The translations under genes and the position numbers were made by a program. Positions 35,874-43,267 of a stretch of DNA of 64,000 bases are shown here, one piece after another (the stretch's first letter is position 1; each line of letters opens with the position of its first letter). Source of the stretch: Scandinavium sp036495715 (lineage in GTDB: Bacteria > Pseudomonadota > Gammaproteobacteria > Enterobacterales > Enterobacteriaceae); NCBI GenBank assembly GCA_036495715.1, contig DASXML010000048.1, positions 124,001 through 188,000 of the forward strand. The letters run 5' to 3'. The notes beneath the pieces are model-generated. The model saw nothing but the letters and a program-made list of their open reading frames with translations, did no database searches and had not been told where the DNA came from.

Positions 35874-35992
35874 GACAACTCCTCAAGAGATAACAGCCCC
35901 TTACGGGCGCGTTTAATGGGAGCAGAGTACAGTGAGTAGGGACAAATGATAAGGGGCAAAAAGTGATAACACTTGTTGTTTTAAGCGGATAA

Positions 35993-36361
35993 TCACGCCG
36001 GGCGCAGGCGTTTTTGGTCACGTTTCGGCAGTTTATCGACCACCTTGTGCCAGGAGTCGGTGATGAGATCTTCCACCAGTTCCGGGCTAATGTCGTCGCC
36101 GCCGTAGACGGTTATCCAGTGTTTCTTATTCATGTGATAACCCGGTGTAATGCTTTTATAAATTTCCTGATGCAGCAGGGCTTTTTGCGGATCCGCTTTC
36201 AGATTAATCAATGGATTGCCGCGCAGCGTCATGGCGATCATGAATATTTTGCCGTTGACCCGATAAACGTCGTATTCCGGGCCAAAAGGCCAGCTTTGAT
36301 CGGTGAACGGCATTTCCAGCGCGAACTGATGCGCGTGTTTAACTAACGCGTCGCCGTTCAT
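35993..36361 (-). CDS. ybdF: MmcQ/YjbR-family protein YbdF
   Basis: 122 residues from the ATG at 36361, the same length as E. coli YbdF. QFALEMPFTDQSWPFGPEYD, INLKADPQKALLHQEIYKSI and PGYHMNKKHWITVYGGDDIS are the YjbR (double-wing, CyaY-like) fold. Function unknown. Its ATG overlaps the ramR stop (ATGA), so the two should be co-transcribed and translationally coupled, giving YbdF a link to the Ram regulon. A longer reading from 36391 would add ten unconserved residues inside ramR. Confidence 0.9.
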   Translation of the reverse strand: MNGDALVKHAHQFALEMPFTDQSWPFGPEYDVYRVNGKIFMIAMTLRGNPLINLKADPQKALLHQEIYKSITPGYHMNKKHWITVYGGDDISPELVEDLITDSWHKVVDKLPKRDQKRLRPA

Positions 36362-36939
36362 GCCGCAGCCTCTTCTGCCAGCGCCAGCCACATGGCTTCA
36401 AAACCGAGTGCGGTTAAATCGTTCGCCCGCTTGGGTTCATTGCTGGCAAATTCGATGGTGGTTTCGGCAAGCGATAAAAACAGCGCGTCACCAAACGCCT
36501 GAAACGCAGAGGAGAGAAACACACTCCGTACCGAACGCTGACACAGCTTGTGCAGTTCCGGGAACATATCGGTGACCTGCTGTTTGGTGTCGGCGGTGAT
36601 TTTCTCGCTTACCGCCAGACGGCGAACGGCTTTGTGACCGAGTGGGTTACGCACGCCCCAGGAAATGTAGCTGTTCCAGATGCCGCGCGTGAGGTCTTTT
36701 GGCGTGACCGCATCGCTAATGCCCGCGAGCATGGTGGCACACAGCGAGCTTTTCAGGTGCAGGTAAAGCGCGTTCAGCAGGTCGTCTTTGGTGGCGAAAT
36801 AACGAAACAGCGTTCCCTCTGCAACCCCCGCGTTGCGGGCGATCAGAGCCGTAGAAGCCGCAATGCCTTGCTGAGCAACAGCAGCCGCAGCGGCTTCCAG
36901 TAACGCTTGTTTTTTGTCTTCACTCTTCGGACGAGCCAC
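36358..36939 (-). CDS. ramR: TetR-family repressor RamR
   Basis: 193 residues. N-terminal TetR helix-turn-helix: KKQALLEAAAAAVAQQGIAA then TALIARNAGVAEGTLFRYFA, residues ~8-55. The C-terminal ligand domain contains the RGIWNSYISWGVRNPLGHKA stretch seen in RamR. RamR represses ramA (and romA) and is released by bile acids and other amphipathic compounds; loss-of-function mutations raise efflux and resistance in related species. The reading frame here looks intact. It is divergent from romA-ramA, and the perfect palindrome at 37056 is the expected operator. Downstream it is coupled to ybdF. Confidence 0.93.
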   Translation of the reverse strand: MARPKSEDKKQALLEAAAAAVAQQGIAASTALIARNAGVAEGTLFRYFATKDDLLNALYLHLKSSLCATMLAGISDAVTPKDLTRGIWNSYISWGVRNPLGHKAVRRLAVSEKITADTKQQVTDMFPELHKLCQRSVRSVFLSSAFQAFGDALFLSLAETTIEFASNEPKRANDLTALGFEAMWLALAEEAAA

Positions 36940-37029
36940 TACACTTTACCTCTCGGGCTGGAAAAGACACTGATTGAATCATGCCCATTGCAGCACTTCA
37001 ACGCAGAATGTCAAAAATTGAAAATCGTC

Positions 37030-37057
37030 TTGACGGCTTTCGCTCCCTTTCTATAAT
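37030..37057 (+). promoter_or_regulatory. romA-ramA promoter
   Basis: TTGACG (37030-37035) and TATAAT (37052-37057) with a 16-base spacer, a near-consensus sigma-70 promoter. The start point would be near 37064, giving a leader of about 70 bases to romA. Confidence 0.85.
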
Positions 37058-37075
37058 GAGTGCTTACTCACTCAT
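37056..37075. promoter_or_regulatory. RamR operator palindrome
   Basis: ATGAGTG-N6-CACTCAT, a perfect inverted repeat overlapping the end of the -10 element and the start point. It corresponds to the RamR site described upstream of ramA in Salmonella and Klebsiella. Binding there would block the romA-ramA promoter. Confidence 0.88.
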
Positions 37076-37133
37076 AATCAAGTTTCCCCTAGCAGAGTCT
37101 CCAGTTTGGATGGAGCGTGTCGTCGGTCAGGAT

Positions 37134-38234
37134 ATGAAGCGTCTTCTTTTAAGTGTGGTCGTCATTATGTTAATTGCCAGTGCAGCAAGTTTACCGTTCG
37201 TATTAAATGCCGGTTTCGGCAAGGCGCCGCAGGGCGCGCAGCTGAATGCTGTAGAAGGCTCCGCGCATTATCATGACGGCCAGTTCCATAACCAACAGCC
37301 GACGCCAAGCTGGTCCGGTCAGAAAAGCATGCCGCGTGCGATGTGGGAATTTCTGACCACCAAGCGCCCCAATGCGCGTCCGGATACGCCATTGCCGATG
37401 GTGAAAACCGATCTCGCGAGCCTGCCAATACAGCAAGACGTGATGATTTGGCTCGGCCATTCGTCATGGTATTTACAACTTGCCGGGAAACGCATTCTTA
37501 TCGATCCGGTGTTCAGCAATTACGCCGCGCCGTTTTCTTTCCTCAACAAAGCGTTCGAAGGGGAATACCCGTGGCGGCCTGAAACCCTACCGGAGATCGA
37601 TCTGCTCATCATCTCCCACGATCACTACGATCATCTGGACTACGCCACCATCAAAGCGTTGATGCCGAAAATCAAACGTGTGGTGACGCCGCTCGGCGTT
37701 GGGTCGCATCTGCGTTATTGGGGAATGGACAGCGCCATCATCACCGAAGCCGACTGGCAGCAGCAGGTGAAAATCAGCGATGAACTCACCGTACACGTCT
37801 TGCCCGCGCGTCATTTTTCGGGGCGTGGTTTGAAGCGTAACCAGACGCTGTGGGGCAGCTTCATGTTTGTCACTCCTGAGCAGAATATTTATTACAGCGG
37901 TGACACGGGTTACGGCCCGCACTTCAAGGCGATCGGCGAGCAGTTTGGTCACGTTGATTTGGCCATTATGGAGAACGGTCAGTACGACGAAGACTGGAAA
38001 TACATTCATATGTTGCCAGACGAAACGGCGCAGGCGGCGGTCGATCTCAATGCGCGTGCCGTGTTGCCGGGCCACGCTGGACGTTTCGTTCTCGCCAAAC
38101 ACACCTGGGATGACCCCTACAAACAGCTGGCGAGAGCCAGTGAAGGCAAAAATTATCGCCTGTTAACGCCGGTTCAGGGCGAGCCGGTGTGGGTCGCCAA
38201 CCGTGAGCAACAGTTCAATGCCTGGTGGGAGTAA
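37134..38234 (+). CDS. romA: RomA, membrane-anchored MBL-fold hydrolase
   Basis: 366 residues from the ATG at 37134, which gives an N-terminal signal anchor (MKRLLLSVVVIMLIASAASL). Upstream in-frame codons would add a non-hydrophobic stretch running across the operator. The metallo-beta-lactamase fold has S-H-D-H-Y-D-H-L with metal ligands at about residues 162-167, and later YYSGDTGYG, MLPDETAQAAVDLNARAVLP and GHAGRF. It resembles the UlaG/NAPE-PLD-like branch. Named romA in Enterobacter and Klebsiella, where it precedes ramA in one operon; a role in reducing outer-membrane porin was proposed. Its substrate is unknown. Confidence 0.92.
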   Translation: MKRLLLSVVVIMLIASAASLPFVLNAGFGKAPQGAQLNAVEGSAHYHDGQFHNQQPTPSWSGQKSMPRAMWEFLTTKRPNARPDTPLPMVKTDLASLPIQQDVMIWLGHSSWYLQLAGKRILIDPVFSNYAAPFSFLNKAFEGEYPWRPETLPEIDLLIISHDHYDHLDYATIKALMPKIKRVVTPLGVGSHLRYWGMDSAIITEADWQQQVKISDELTVHVLPARHFSGRGLKRNQTLWGSFMFVTPEQNIYYSGDTGYGPHFKAIGEQFGHVDLAIMENGQYDEDWKYIHMLPDETAQAAVDLNARAVLPGHAGRFVLAKHTWDDPYKQLARASEGKNYRLLTPVQGEPVWVANREQQFNAWWE

Positions 38235-38266
38235 CCACCGCGCAGTTCAGAGTAGGGGAGAAAGGT

Positions 38267-38608
38267 ATGACGATTTCCGTTCAGGTCATTGACACCATTG
38301 TCGAGTGGATTGACGACAATTTGCACCAGCCGCTGCGCATTGACGACATTGCCCGCCATGCGGGTTATTCGAAATGGCACCTGCAGCGTCTGTTTTTACA
38401 GCAAAAGGGCAAGAGTCTCGGGCGCTATATTCGCGAGCGTAAGCTGCGATTAGCGGCAGAAGAGTTACGCGATACCGATCAGCGGGTGTATGACATTTGC
38501 CTGAAGTACGGTTTCGACTCACAGCAGACGTTTACCCGAGTATTTACCCGCACCTTTAAACAGCCGCCAGGCGCGTGGCGCAAAGAGAATCAGAGCCGCA
38601 CTCATTAG
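38267..38608 (+). CDS. ramA: AraC-family global activator RamA
   Basis: 113 residues, the length of Salmonella RamA. MTISVQVIDTIVEWIDDNLH, PLRIDDIARHAGYSKWHLQR (first helix-turn-helix), RVYDICLKYGFDSQQTFTRV (second). It is a single-domain MarA/SoxS-type activator that binds marboxes as a monomer and raises acrAB-tolC expression. The ATG at 38267 has GGGGAGAAAGG upstream. It lies 32 bases after romA and is transcribed from the RamR-controlled promoter. It differs from Salmonella RamA mainly in the middle helix and the C-terminal tail. Confidence 0.95.
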   Translation: MTISVQVIDTIVEWIDDNLHQPLRIDDIARHAGYSKWHLQRLFLQQKGKSLGRYIRERKLRLAAEELRDTDQRVYDICLKYGFDSQQTFTRVFTRTFKQPPGAWRKENQSRTH

Positions 38609-38622
38609 CGAACAACCGCAAT

Positions 38623-38644
38623 AGCCCGATAATTCGGCTTTTTT
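38623..38644 (+). terminator. Terminator of romA-ramA
   Basis: AGCC-CGATAATTC-GGCT followed by TTTTTT (a bulged stem could extend it), 14 bases after the ramA stop. Confidence 0.75.
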
Positions 38645-38686
38645 ATGCCTGCCCTTCACCCTCGCTCTGCGAATAATAGATTAGAT

Positions 38687-38705
38687 GATATTGCAAACCA
38701 TTACC
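38687..38705. promoter_or_regulatory. Probable Fur box of the exported Fes-like gene
   Basis: GATATTGCAAACCATTACC matches 14 of 19 positions of the Fur consensus, 46 bases before the ATG at 38752. The neighbouring CATTTGCATTAGC may form an overlapping second site. Confidence 0.7.
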
Positions 38706-38751
38706 ATTTGCATTAGCGTTGGTTTCCCTTTCAAACAGGAACGTTAGCGTA

Positions 38752-40314
38752 ATGAAGATGGCGTGGAGTGGTCTATTGATGGGGCTAAGCGCGCTGCCCG
38801 CAGCGGCGGTTTGCGAAGCTCCCTCTGTCCAGGGAGAACAAAAAGGTCAATTTGATGCCCGCGGGGAAGTCTGTTTTGAACTGCCGGCGCTGGGCGAAAA
38901 CTACGTGCAGGCCACGCTCAACGGGGTGACGGATGCCCGTTTGCTCGACCGTGATAACCGCCGCCTTCGTTCGTTGATTGAAGGCGGTCCGGCCGACGGT
39001 ACGCAAACGCTGCTGTTTTCACTGCCACCGAATCAGGCTTCCACGCTGGTTTTACAGGGTAACGAGGGGGCCGGCTGGTATTTCCAGTGGCGGATAAAAG
39101 AGACCACTCCCGTCTCTGACATGGCAAGCCCGGCACCTGAAAGTCCGACGCTACAACGGCTGGTGAAATCGCTGGCCTCTGGCGCAACCACGGAAGCCTT
39201 CTGGCAGACGCGTCAACGGGAAGGCACACCCTTAGTCGAGCCGTTCGATTCCCGCCACAAGCGCGTGACATTCCTCTGGCGCGGCGCACGTCAAAATGTA
39301 TTTCTGCTCGGTTCGCCAACCGGTGAGCACGACCCGCTTTTCCGGTTAGACGATTCTGACGTCTGGTTTCGCAGCTATGTCGTGCCCGCTGACACGCTGA
39401 TGCAGTACAAACTGGCGCCGGACGTGCCGCGAGTTGATGGTAATCCGCGTGAACAGCAACGTGCGATCATGGTCAGCGCGCAGGCCGATCCGCTCAATGC
39501 CAATACCCTTCATCCTGGCGACGATCGCTGGAATCGTTATTCGCTGCTGGCGCTTAACCCTGCTCGCCACTGCACTTTATCGCGAATGAAAAAGCCGATT
39601 CAGTATGGGCAACTGACTCGACATCAACTGGACAGCGGTTTTCTTGGCAACACGCGAGAAATAAAAATCTATCGCCCACGTGTTCCCCAACCTGCGCGCT
39701 GGACGCTGCTGCTGTTCGACGGTAAGCAATATCAGGACGATTATCACTTCGCTAATGTGCTTGACGATTTAATTGCTCGCCATGCGTTGCCGCCGATTAA
39801 CGTGGTCTTTATCGACTCGCTCGATCACCCCAGACGCAGCGCTGAACTGCCGCCGAATCCGCGCTTTGCGGATTTTATGGCGCATGAGCTGTTGCCGTGG
39901 TTGCATCATCAGGGGCTGAATCTACAACGACAGAAAACGGTGTTGGCGGGGTCGAGCTACGGCGGGCTGGCTTCATCATGGGTGGCGCTGCGCTATCCGC
40001 GCCTGTTTGGCAATGTATTGAGCCTTTCAGGTTCGTACTGGTGGTCGCCAAAAGGTGAAGCGCCAGACTGGCTGACGCGCCAGTATCAGCAGTCGCCACG
40101 CTACCCGGTGCGTTTCTGGCTACAGGCCGGAACCTTTGAAATCCGTGGACCCGGCGGGGGAAACTACCCGAACACGCGCGAGTTTGAACAGGTGCTGCGT
40201 GATAAAGGGTATCGCGTGAGTTTCCACCCGTCGTCCAGCGGCCACGATTACGCCGCGTGGTGCGAGGCGTTGGTGGAAGGGATGCGTGATTTCACCGGTT
40301 TAGTCCGCCAGTGA
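38752..40314 (+). CDS. Exported Fes-like enterobactin esterase
   Basis: 520 residues from the ATG at 38752 (ACAGGA upstream). It begins with a Sec-type signal (MKMAWSGLLMGLSALPAAAV), unlike cytoplasmic Fes. An N-terminal beta domain (about 20-150) is followed by the Fes N-terminal domain (FLWRGARQNVFLLGSPTGEH ... YKLAPDVPRVDGNPREQQRA) and an esterase-D-type alpha/beta hydrolase domain. There RTEIKIYRP-type strands, GKQYQDDYHF, VFIDSLDHPRRSAELPPNPR, the nucleophile motif G-S-S-Y-G-G and SGHDYAAWCEAL mark the catalytic residues. IroE is a known periplasmic esterase of this group but is much shorter. With a Fur box and the fep/ent genes nearby, hydrolysis of enterobactin-type siderophores in the periplasm is likely. 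Its 3' end overlaps ybdJ by 15 bases. Confidence 0.85.
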   Translation: MKMAWSGLLMGLSALPAAAVCEAPSVQGEQKGQFDARGEVCFELPALGENYVQATLNGVTDARLLDRDNRRLRSLIEGGPADGTQTLLFSLPPNQASTLVLQGNEGAGWYFQWRIKETTPVSDMASPAPESPTLQRLVKSLASGATTEAFWQTRQREGTPLVEPFDSRHKRVTFLWRGARQNVFLLGSPTGEHDPLFRLDDSDVWFRSYVVPADTLMQYKLAPDVPRVDGNPREQQRAIMVSAQADPLNANTLHPGDDRWNRYSLLALNPARHCTLSRMKKPIQYGQLTRHQLDSGFLGNTREIKIYRPRVPQPARWTLLLFDGKQYQDDYHFANVLDDLIARHALPPINVVFIDSLDHPRRSAELPPNPRFADFMAHELLPWLHHQGLNLQRQKTVLAGSSYGGLASSWVALRYPRLFGNVLSLSGSYWWSPKGEAPDWLTRQYQQSPRYPVRFWLQAGTFEIRGPGGGNYPNTREFEQVLRDKGYRVSFHPSSSGHDYAAWCEALVEGMRDFTGLVRQ

Positions 40315-40548
40315 AAACCAGCGACGCCAGACAAAACGCAGCACGAAAAACTCAATCGCGCCCAACACTAAAAACCAGATGCAAAACAGGATGGTATACA
40401 GCTGGCTGAGATCCATCAGATGGAAGGTGCCCACCATTTTCTGTGCCAGCGTCAGTCCCAGGGACGGGGCGGGCAACAGCAAACAAGAGAGAAACGCCAT
40501 CAGCAAAATGCCGCCAGCGGTGAGTAGGGATTCAAGCGGATGCTTCAT
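40300..40548 (-). CDS. ybdJ: Small inner-membrane protein YbdJ (DUF1158)
   Basis: 82 residues from the second of two ATGs, matching E. coli YbdJ in length and pattern: MKHPLESLLTAGGILLMAFL, LLLPAPSLGLTLAQKMVGTF, HLMDLSQLYTILFCIWFLVL and the tail WRRWFSLAD. Two to three membrane helices. Function unknown. It stands between nfsB/ybdF and ybdK in E. coli as well; the Fes-like gene and the ram locus are inserted before it here. Convergent overlap with the Fes-like gene. Confidence 0.92.
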   Translation of the reverse strand: MKHPLESLLTAGGILLMAFLSCLLLPAPSLGLTLAQKMVGTFHLMDLSQLYTILFCIWFLVLGAIEFFVLRFVWRRWFSLAD

Positions 40549-40638
40549 GGTCATGTTAATCGGCAGTTAAAATCATATTGTCCGGAAATATACGTCAGGC
40601 AGCAACCTTTCCATATGCGATTCTCATCGCTGCTTTTC

Positions 40639-41754
40639 TCACGCCGCCCAAATCTCACAATGTTTTTCGACAAGTGAAATCAACGAGCCACCGGCGGCGA
40701 TAAACTCACGCATCCGATCGGCTTCACTGTGACCTTGTTTCACTAACCGCGCAAGAGAGTCAATGGCACTGCTGGCCCGTAGCGTATCGGCCCAGGGCGC
40801 GACATTCTCCAGCAGACGCTGAATGTCGTCGGCAATCGTGCATTGTTTTCCGGTATGAACGTCCGTCAGCACACCTGCCAGCCCGTAGCGGCAGGCCTGA
40901 AAACGGTTAAATTTGTACAGCAGATAGTCCTGTTCCTGGTGTTTGAACGGACGTGTTTCCAGCAGCCAGCAGGAAATGGTCTGAATCAACCCGGCAATAT
41001 TCACCGCATGGGCTAGCGTCAGTGGCGTATCCATCACGCGGACTTCCACGGTGCCAAAATGCGGGCTGGGGCGAATATCCCAATGAATATCCTTAATGCT
41101 GTCGATGGTGTCGGTATAGCTCAGGCGGCGAAATAGCCCTTCGAACGCTTGCCAGTTGGCGACCCACGGCATCGGGCCCATGTCAGGAAAGGCGGAAAAT
41201 ACGTTCAGACGCGAAGAGGAAAATTTGCTGTCAGCGCCTTGTAAATAGGGGGAGGCGGCGCTTAATGCAATCAGATGCGGTACGTAGCGCGAAAGCCCGT
41301 GCAGCAGGTAAATTGCGTCATCGCCGTTGGTGCAGCCGACATGAACATGCTGGCCAAACACCGTCGCCTGCTGAATTAAATAACCGAACTGTTCCAGCGT
41401 GCGCAGATAGCGTTCGTTATCGCATACCTCCTGACGTTGCCATTTCTGGAACGGATGGGTTCCGCCACCGCAGATTTGCACATGCTGACGTGAAGCGGCT
41501 TCCAGCACCGTCTGGCGAATAGCAGAAAACTGGGCGCTGGCCTGGTGAATGTCGTGACAAACCCCCGTGGCAATCTCCAGCATGCTTTCGGTGATGTCGT
41601 GTTTGATTTCACCGACGCTGATCGTCTCTTCAATCTGCGCAATCAGTGCGGAAGAGTCCTGGCTGAGATCGAATCCCGGTGGGTTCACCACCTGCAATTC
41701 CAGTTCAATGCCAAGCGTAAACGGGTCGGAGACATGAAAATCGGGTAGTGACAT
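40639..41754 (-). CDS. ybdK: Carboxylate-amine ligase YbdK (GCS2 family)
   Basis: 371 residues; E. coli YbdK has 372. FTLGIELELQVVNPPGFDLS at the N terminus carries the Glu-x-Glu metal site of the GCS2 fold. GGGTHPFQKWQRQEVCDNER, FGQHVHVGCTNGDDAIYLLH and SPYLQGADSKFSSSRLNVFS follow. The family performs ATP-dependent gamma-glutamyl ligation, and YbdK shows weak glutamate-cysteine ligase activity in vitro; its physiological role is unclear. Cytoplasmic. Monocistronic by context. Confidence 0.95.
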   Translation of the reverse strand: MSLPDFHVSDPFTLGIELELQVVNPPGFDLSQDSSALIAQIEETISVGEIKHDITESMLEIATGVCHDIHQASAQFSAIRQTVLEAASRQHVQICGGGTHPFQKWQRQEVCDNERYLRTLEQFGYLIQQATVFGQHVHVGCTNGDDAIYLLHGLSRYVPHLIALSAASPYLQGADSKFSSSRLNVFSAFPDMGPMPWVANWQAFEGLFRRLSYTDTIDSIKDIHWDIRPSPHFGTVEVRVMDTPLTLAHAVNIAGLIQTISCWLLETRPFKHQEQDYLLYKFNRFQACRYGLAGVLTDVHTGKQCTIADDIQRLLENVAPWADTLRASSAIDSLARLVKQGHSEADRMREFIAAGGSLISLVEKHCEIWAA

Positions 41755-41872
41755 GGCGGTGTCCGATGGCGAGTTTTTGTCAGTATAGGAGAGTCTCGTT
41801 GCGTTGTTGGATCTGTCCTGTCTTCAGGCGCACGTGCTATAACTCAGAGAAATAATTGTGGCAGGGGGAAGC

Positions 41873-42574
41873 GTGGCAGAGCTCAATGAATATGGTCAGT
41901 TAGTGGGCGATCCGCTGCCCGATTGGCAGGGCGCGGGGCTGTTAGAGCGCAAACCGTTACAAGGTAGACGCTGTCGGCTTGAACCGATGAATGCCGCACT
42001 GCACGCGGCCGATCTGTTTGATGCGTTTGCACAGGCCGAGGACGAACGCGACTGGACGTGGCTGGGTAGCGTGCGTCCGATTACCGTGGCAGCGACAGAC
42101 ATCTGGTTACAGGGAAAAGTGGATGACGCTGGACTAGTACCGTTTGCGGTTATCGATTTACGCACTGAACGTGCGGTGGGCGTGGTGTGCCTGATGGCCA
42201 TTGACCGCGCCAACGGTACGGTGGAAATTGGCCACGTCAGTTGGTCTGTGCGTATGAAACGCAGTGTTATCAGTACCGAAGTGGTCTGGTTGCTACTGCG
42301 CGAAGCTTTTGCCTGCGGCTATCGTCGCGTGGAATGGAAATGTGATGTGCTAAATACCGCGTCACGTCAGGCGGCAGAGCGCATCGGTTTTACGTTTGAG
42401 GGCCGTTTCCGCCAGCGTATGGTGCGCAAAGGCCGCAATCGTGACAGCGACTGGTTGTCGATTATCGACGGTGAATGGCCCGCGATTGATGCAGCCCTGC
42501 AGGGCTGGCTTGCGGAATGTAATTTTGACGAGCGCGGGCAGCAACTACGCAGGCTCGAGCGTTTTCGCCAGTAA
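41873..42574 (+). CDS. GNAT acetyltransferase, RimJ/RimL type
   Basis: 233 residues from the GTG at 41873, which has AGGGGGAA just upstream; an in-frame GTG at 41858 lacks a site. LERKPLQGRRCRLEPMNAAL begins the fold. FAVIDLRTERAVGVVCLMAI, then GHVSWSVRMKRSVISTEVVW, YRRVEWKCDVLNTASRQAAE and RIGFTFEGRFRQRMVRKGRN are the acetyl-CoA-binding and C-terminal parts of this N-acetyltransferase_3 family. The substrate could be a small molecule or a protein N terminus. Convergent with entD, their 3' ends overlapping by 30 bases. Confidence 0.85.
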   Translation: MAELNEYGQLVGDPLPDWQGAGLLERKPLQGRRCRLEPMNAALHAADLFDAFAQAEDERDWTWLGSVRPITVAATDIWLQGKVDDAGLVPFAVIDLRTERAVGVVCLMAIDRANGTVEIGHVSWSVRMKRSVISTEVVWLLLREAFACGYRRVEWKCDVLNTASRQAAERIGFTFEGRFRQRMVRKGRNRDSDWLSIIDGEWPAIDAALQGWLAECNFDERGQQLRRLERFRQ

Positions 42575-43207
42575 TGTAATCACGCGTTGGCTGTCCTGCT
42601 GCCAGACAAGATCAAAGCATTGACTCACCAGCGCGGGAGAGAAGGTTTCGTCCACTTGCAGCGTGATGCGCTGACCGTTGAGCGCAACGATTTGTGCCGA
42701 TGCGAATCCTGGTTGTCCGTCCGTCGTAAAAGAGAGCGCTTTGTACAGACTCTCTTTTGCGCTAAATACCAGGGCTAGCGCCAGCGGAAAGGGCAGGCCG
42801 CATTTCTCTAATAGCGCACGTTCTGCCGAATTAATGATGCTGTTGGCGATTTTTTGCGACAGTTCCGCGCTGAACATTCCTTCTAAATCGATACCCACCG
42901 CCTCCCGTGCCACCACTGCTACTGCCGTTGTCCCGCTATGGCTAATACTGCCGTACCAGCCCGGTCGCCACAGCGGCTGCCGGTTGTCACCGATGTTTGG
43001 GATCTGCCGAAGGCCCTGTTCCCGTAAGGCGTAAAATGCCGCCAGTCGACCGGCCAAATGTTCCGCTTTGCGCTTTTTCCCGGCGGGCAGAAGTTTGATG
43101 TGGTGAGGTAGCCAAAGGAGATCGGCGTCGGTAAACGTCGTGGGATCGAAATCGATGCGATGAACGGTGAGCCTGGCGAGAGTAAACGTGCTGTGATGTG
43201 TTTGCAT
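42545..43207 (-). CDS. entD: Enterobactin phosphopantetheinyl transferase EntD
   Basis: 220-residue Sfp/EntD-type transferase. PGWYGSISHSG (about 83-92), V-G-I-D-L-E-G with the Mg-binding Asp at 107, and F-S-A-K-E-S-L-Y-K at 148-156 are the hallmark motifs. It loads the 4'-phosphopantetheine arm of CoA onto the carrier Ser of EntB and EntF. It lies 60 bases downstream of fepA on the same strand, as in E. coli, separated by a strong hairpin. Confidence 0.95.
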   Translation of the reverse strand: MQTHHSTFTLARLTVHRIDFDPTTFTDADLLWLPHHIKLLPAGKKRKAEHLAGRLAAFYALREQGLRQIPNIGDNRQPLWRPGWYGSISHSGTTAVAVVAREAVGIDLEGMFSAELSQKIANSIINSAERALLEKCGLPFPLALALVFSAKESLYKALSFTTDGQPGFASAQIVALNGQRITLQVDETFSPALVSQCFDLVWQQDSQRVITLLAKTLEPA

Positions 43208-43225
43208 GTGTTAGCTTCCTTTCCT

Positions 43226-43258
43226 GGTGGCCCTTCCGACGAAAACGAAAGGGCCACC
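43226..43258 (-). other. 10-bp hairpin between fepA and entD
   Basis: GGTGGCCCTT and AAGGGCCACC form a perfect stem starting 10 bases after the fepA stop. No T run follows on the minus strand, so it may attenuate or stabilise the fepA message rather than fully terminate; entD has no clear promoter of its own in the 60-bp gap. Confidence 0.6.
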
Positions 43259-43267
43259 CGTTAAACC

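Noticed and set aside
36940..37133. A small RNA in the ramR-romA gap like those described in relatives
   Set aside because: I could not define a terminator or conserved boundaries in this gap, so no ncRNA is called.
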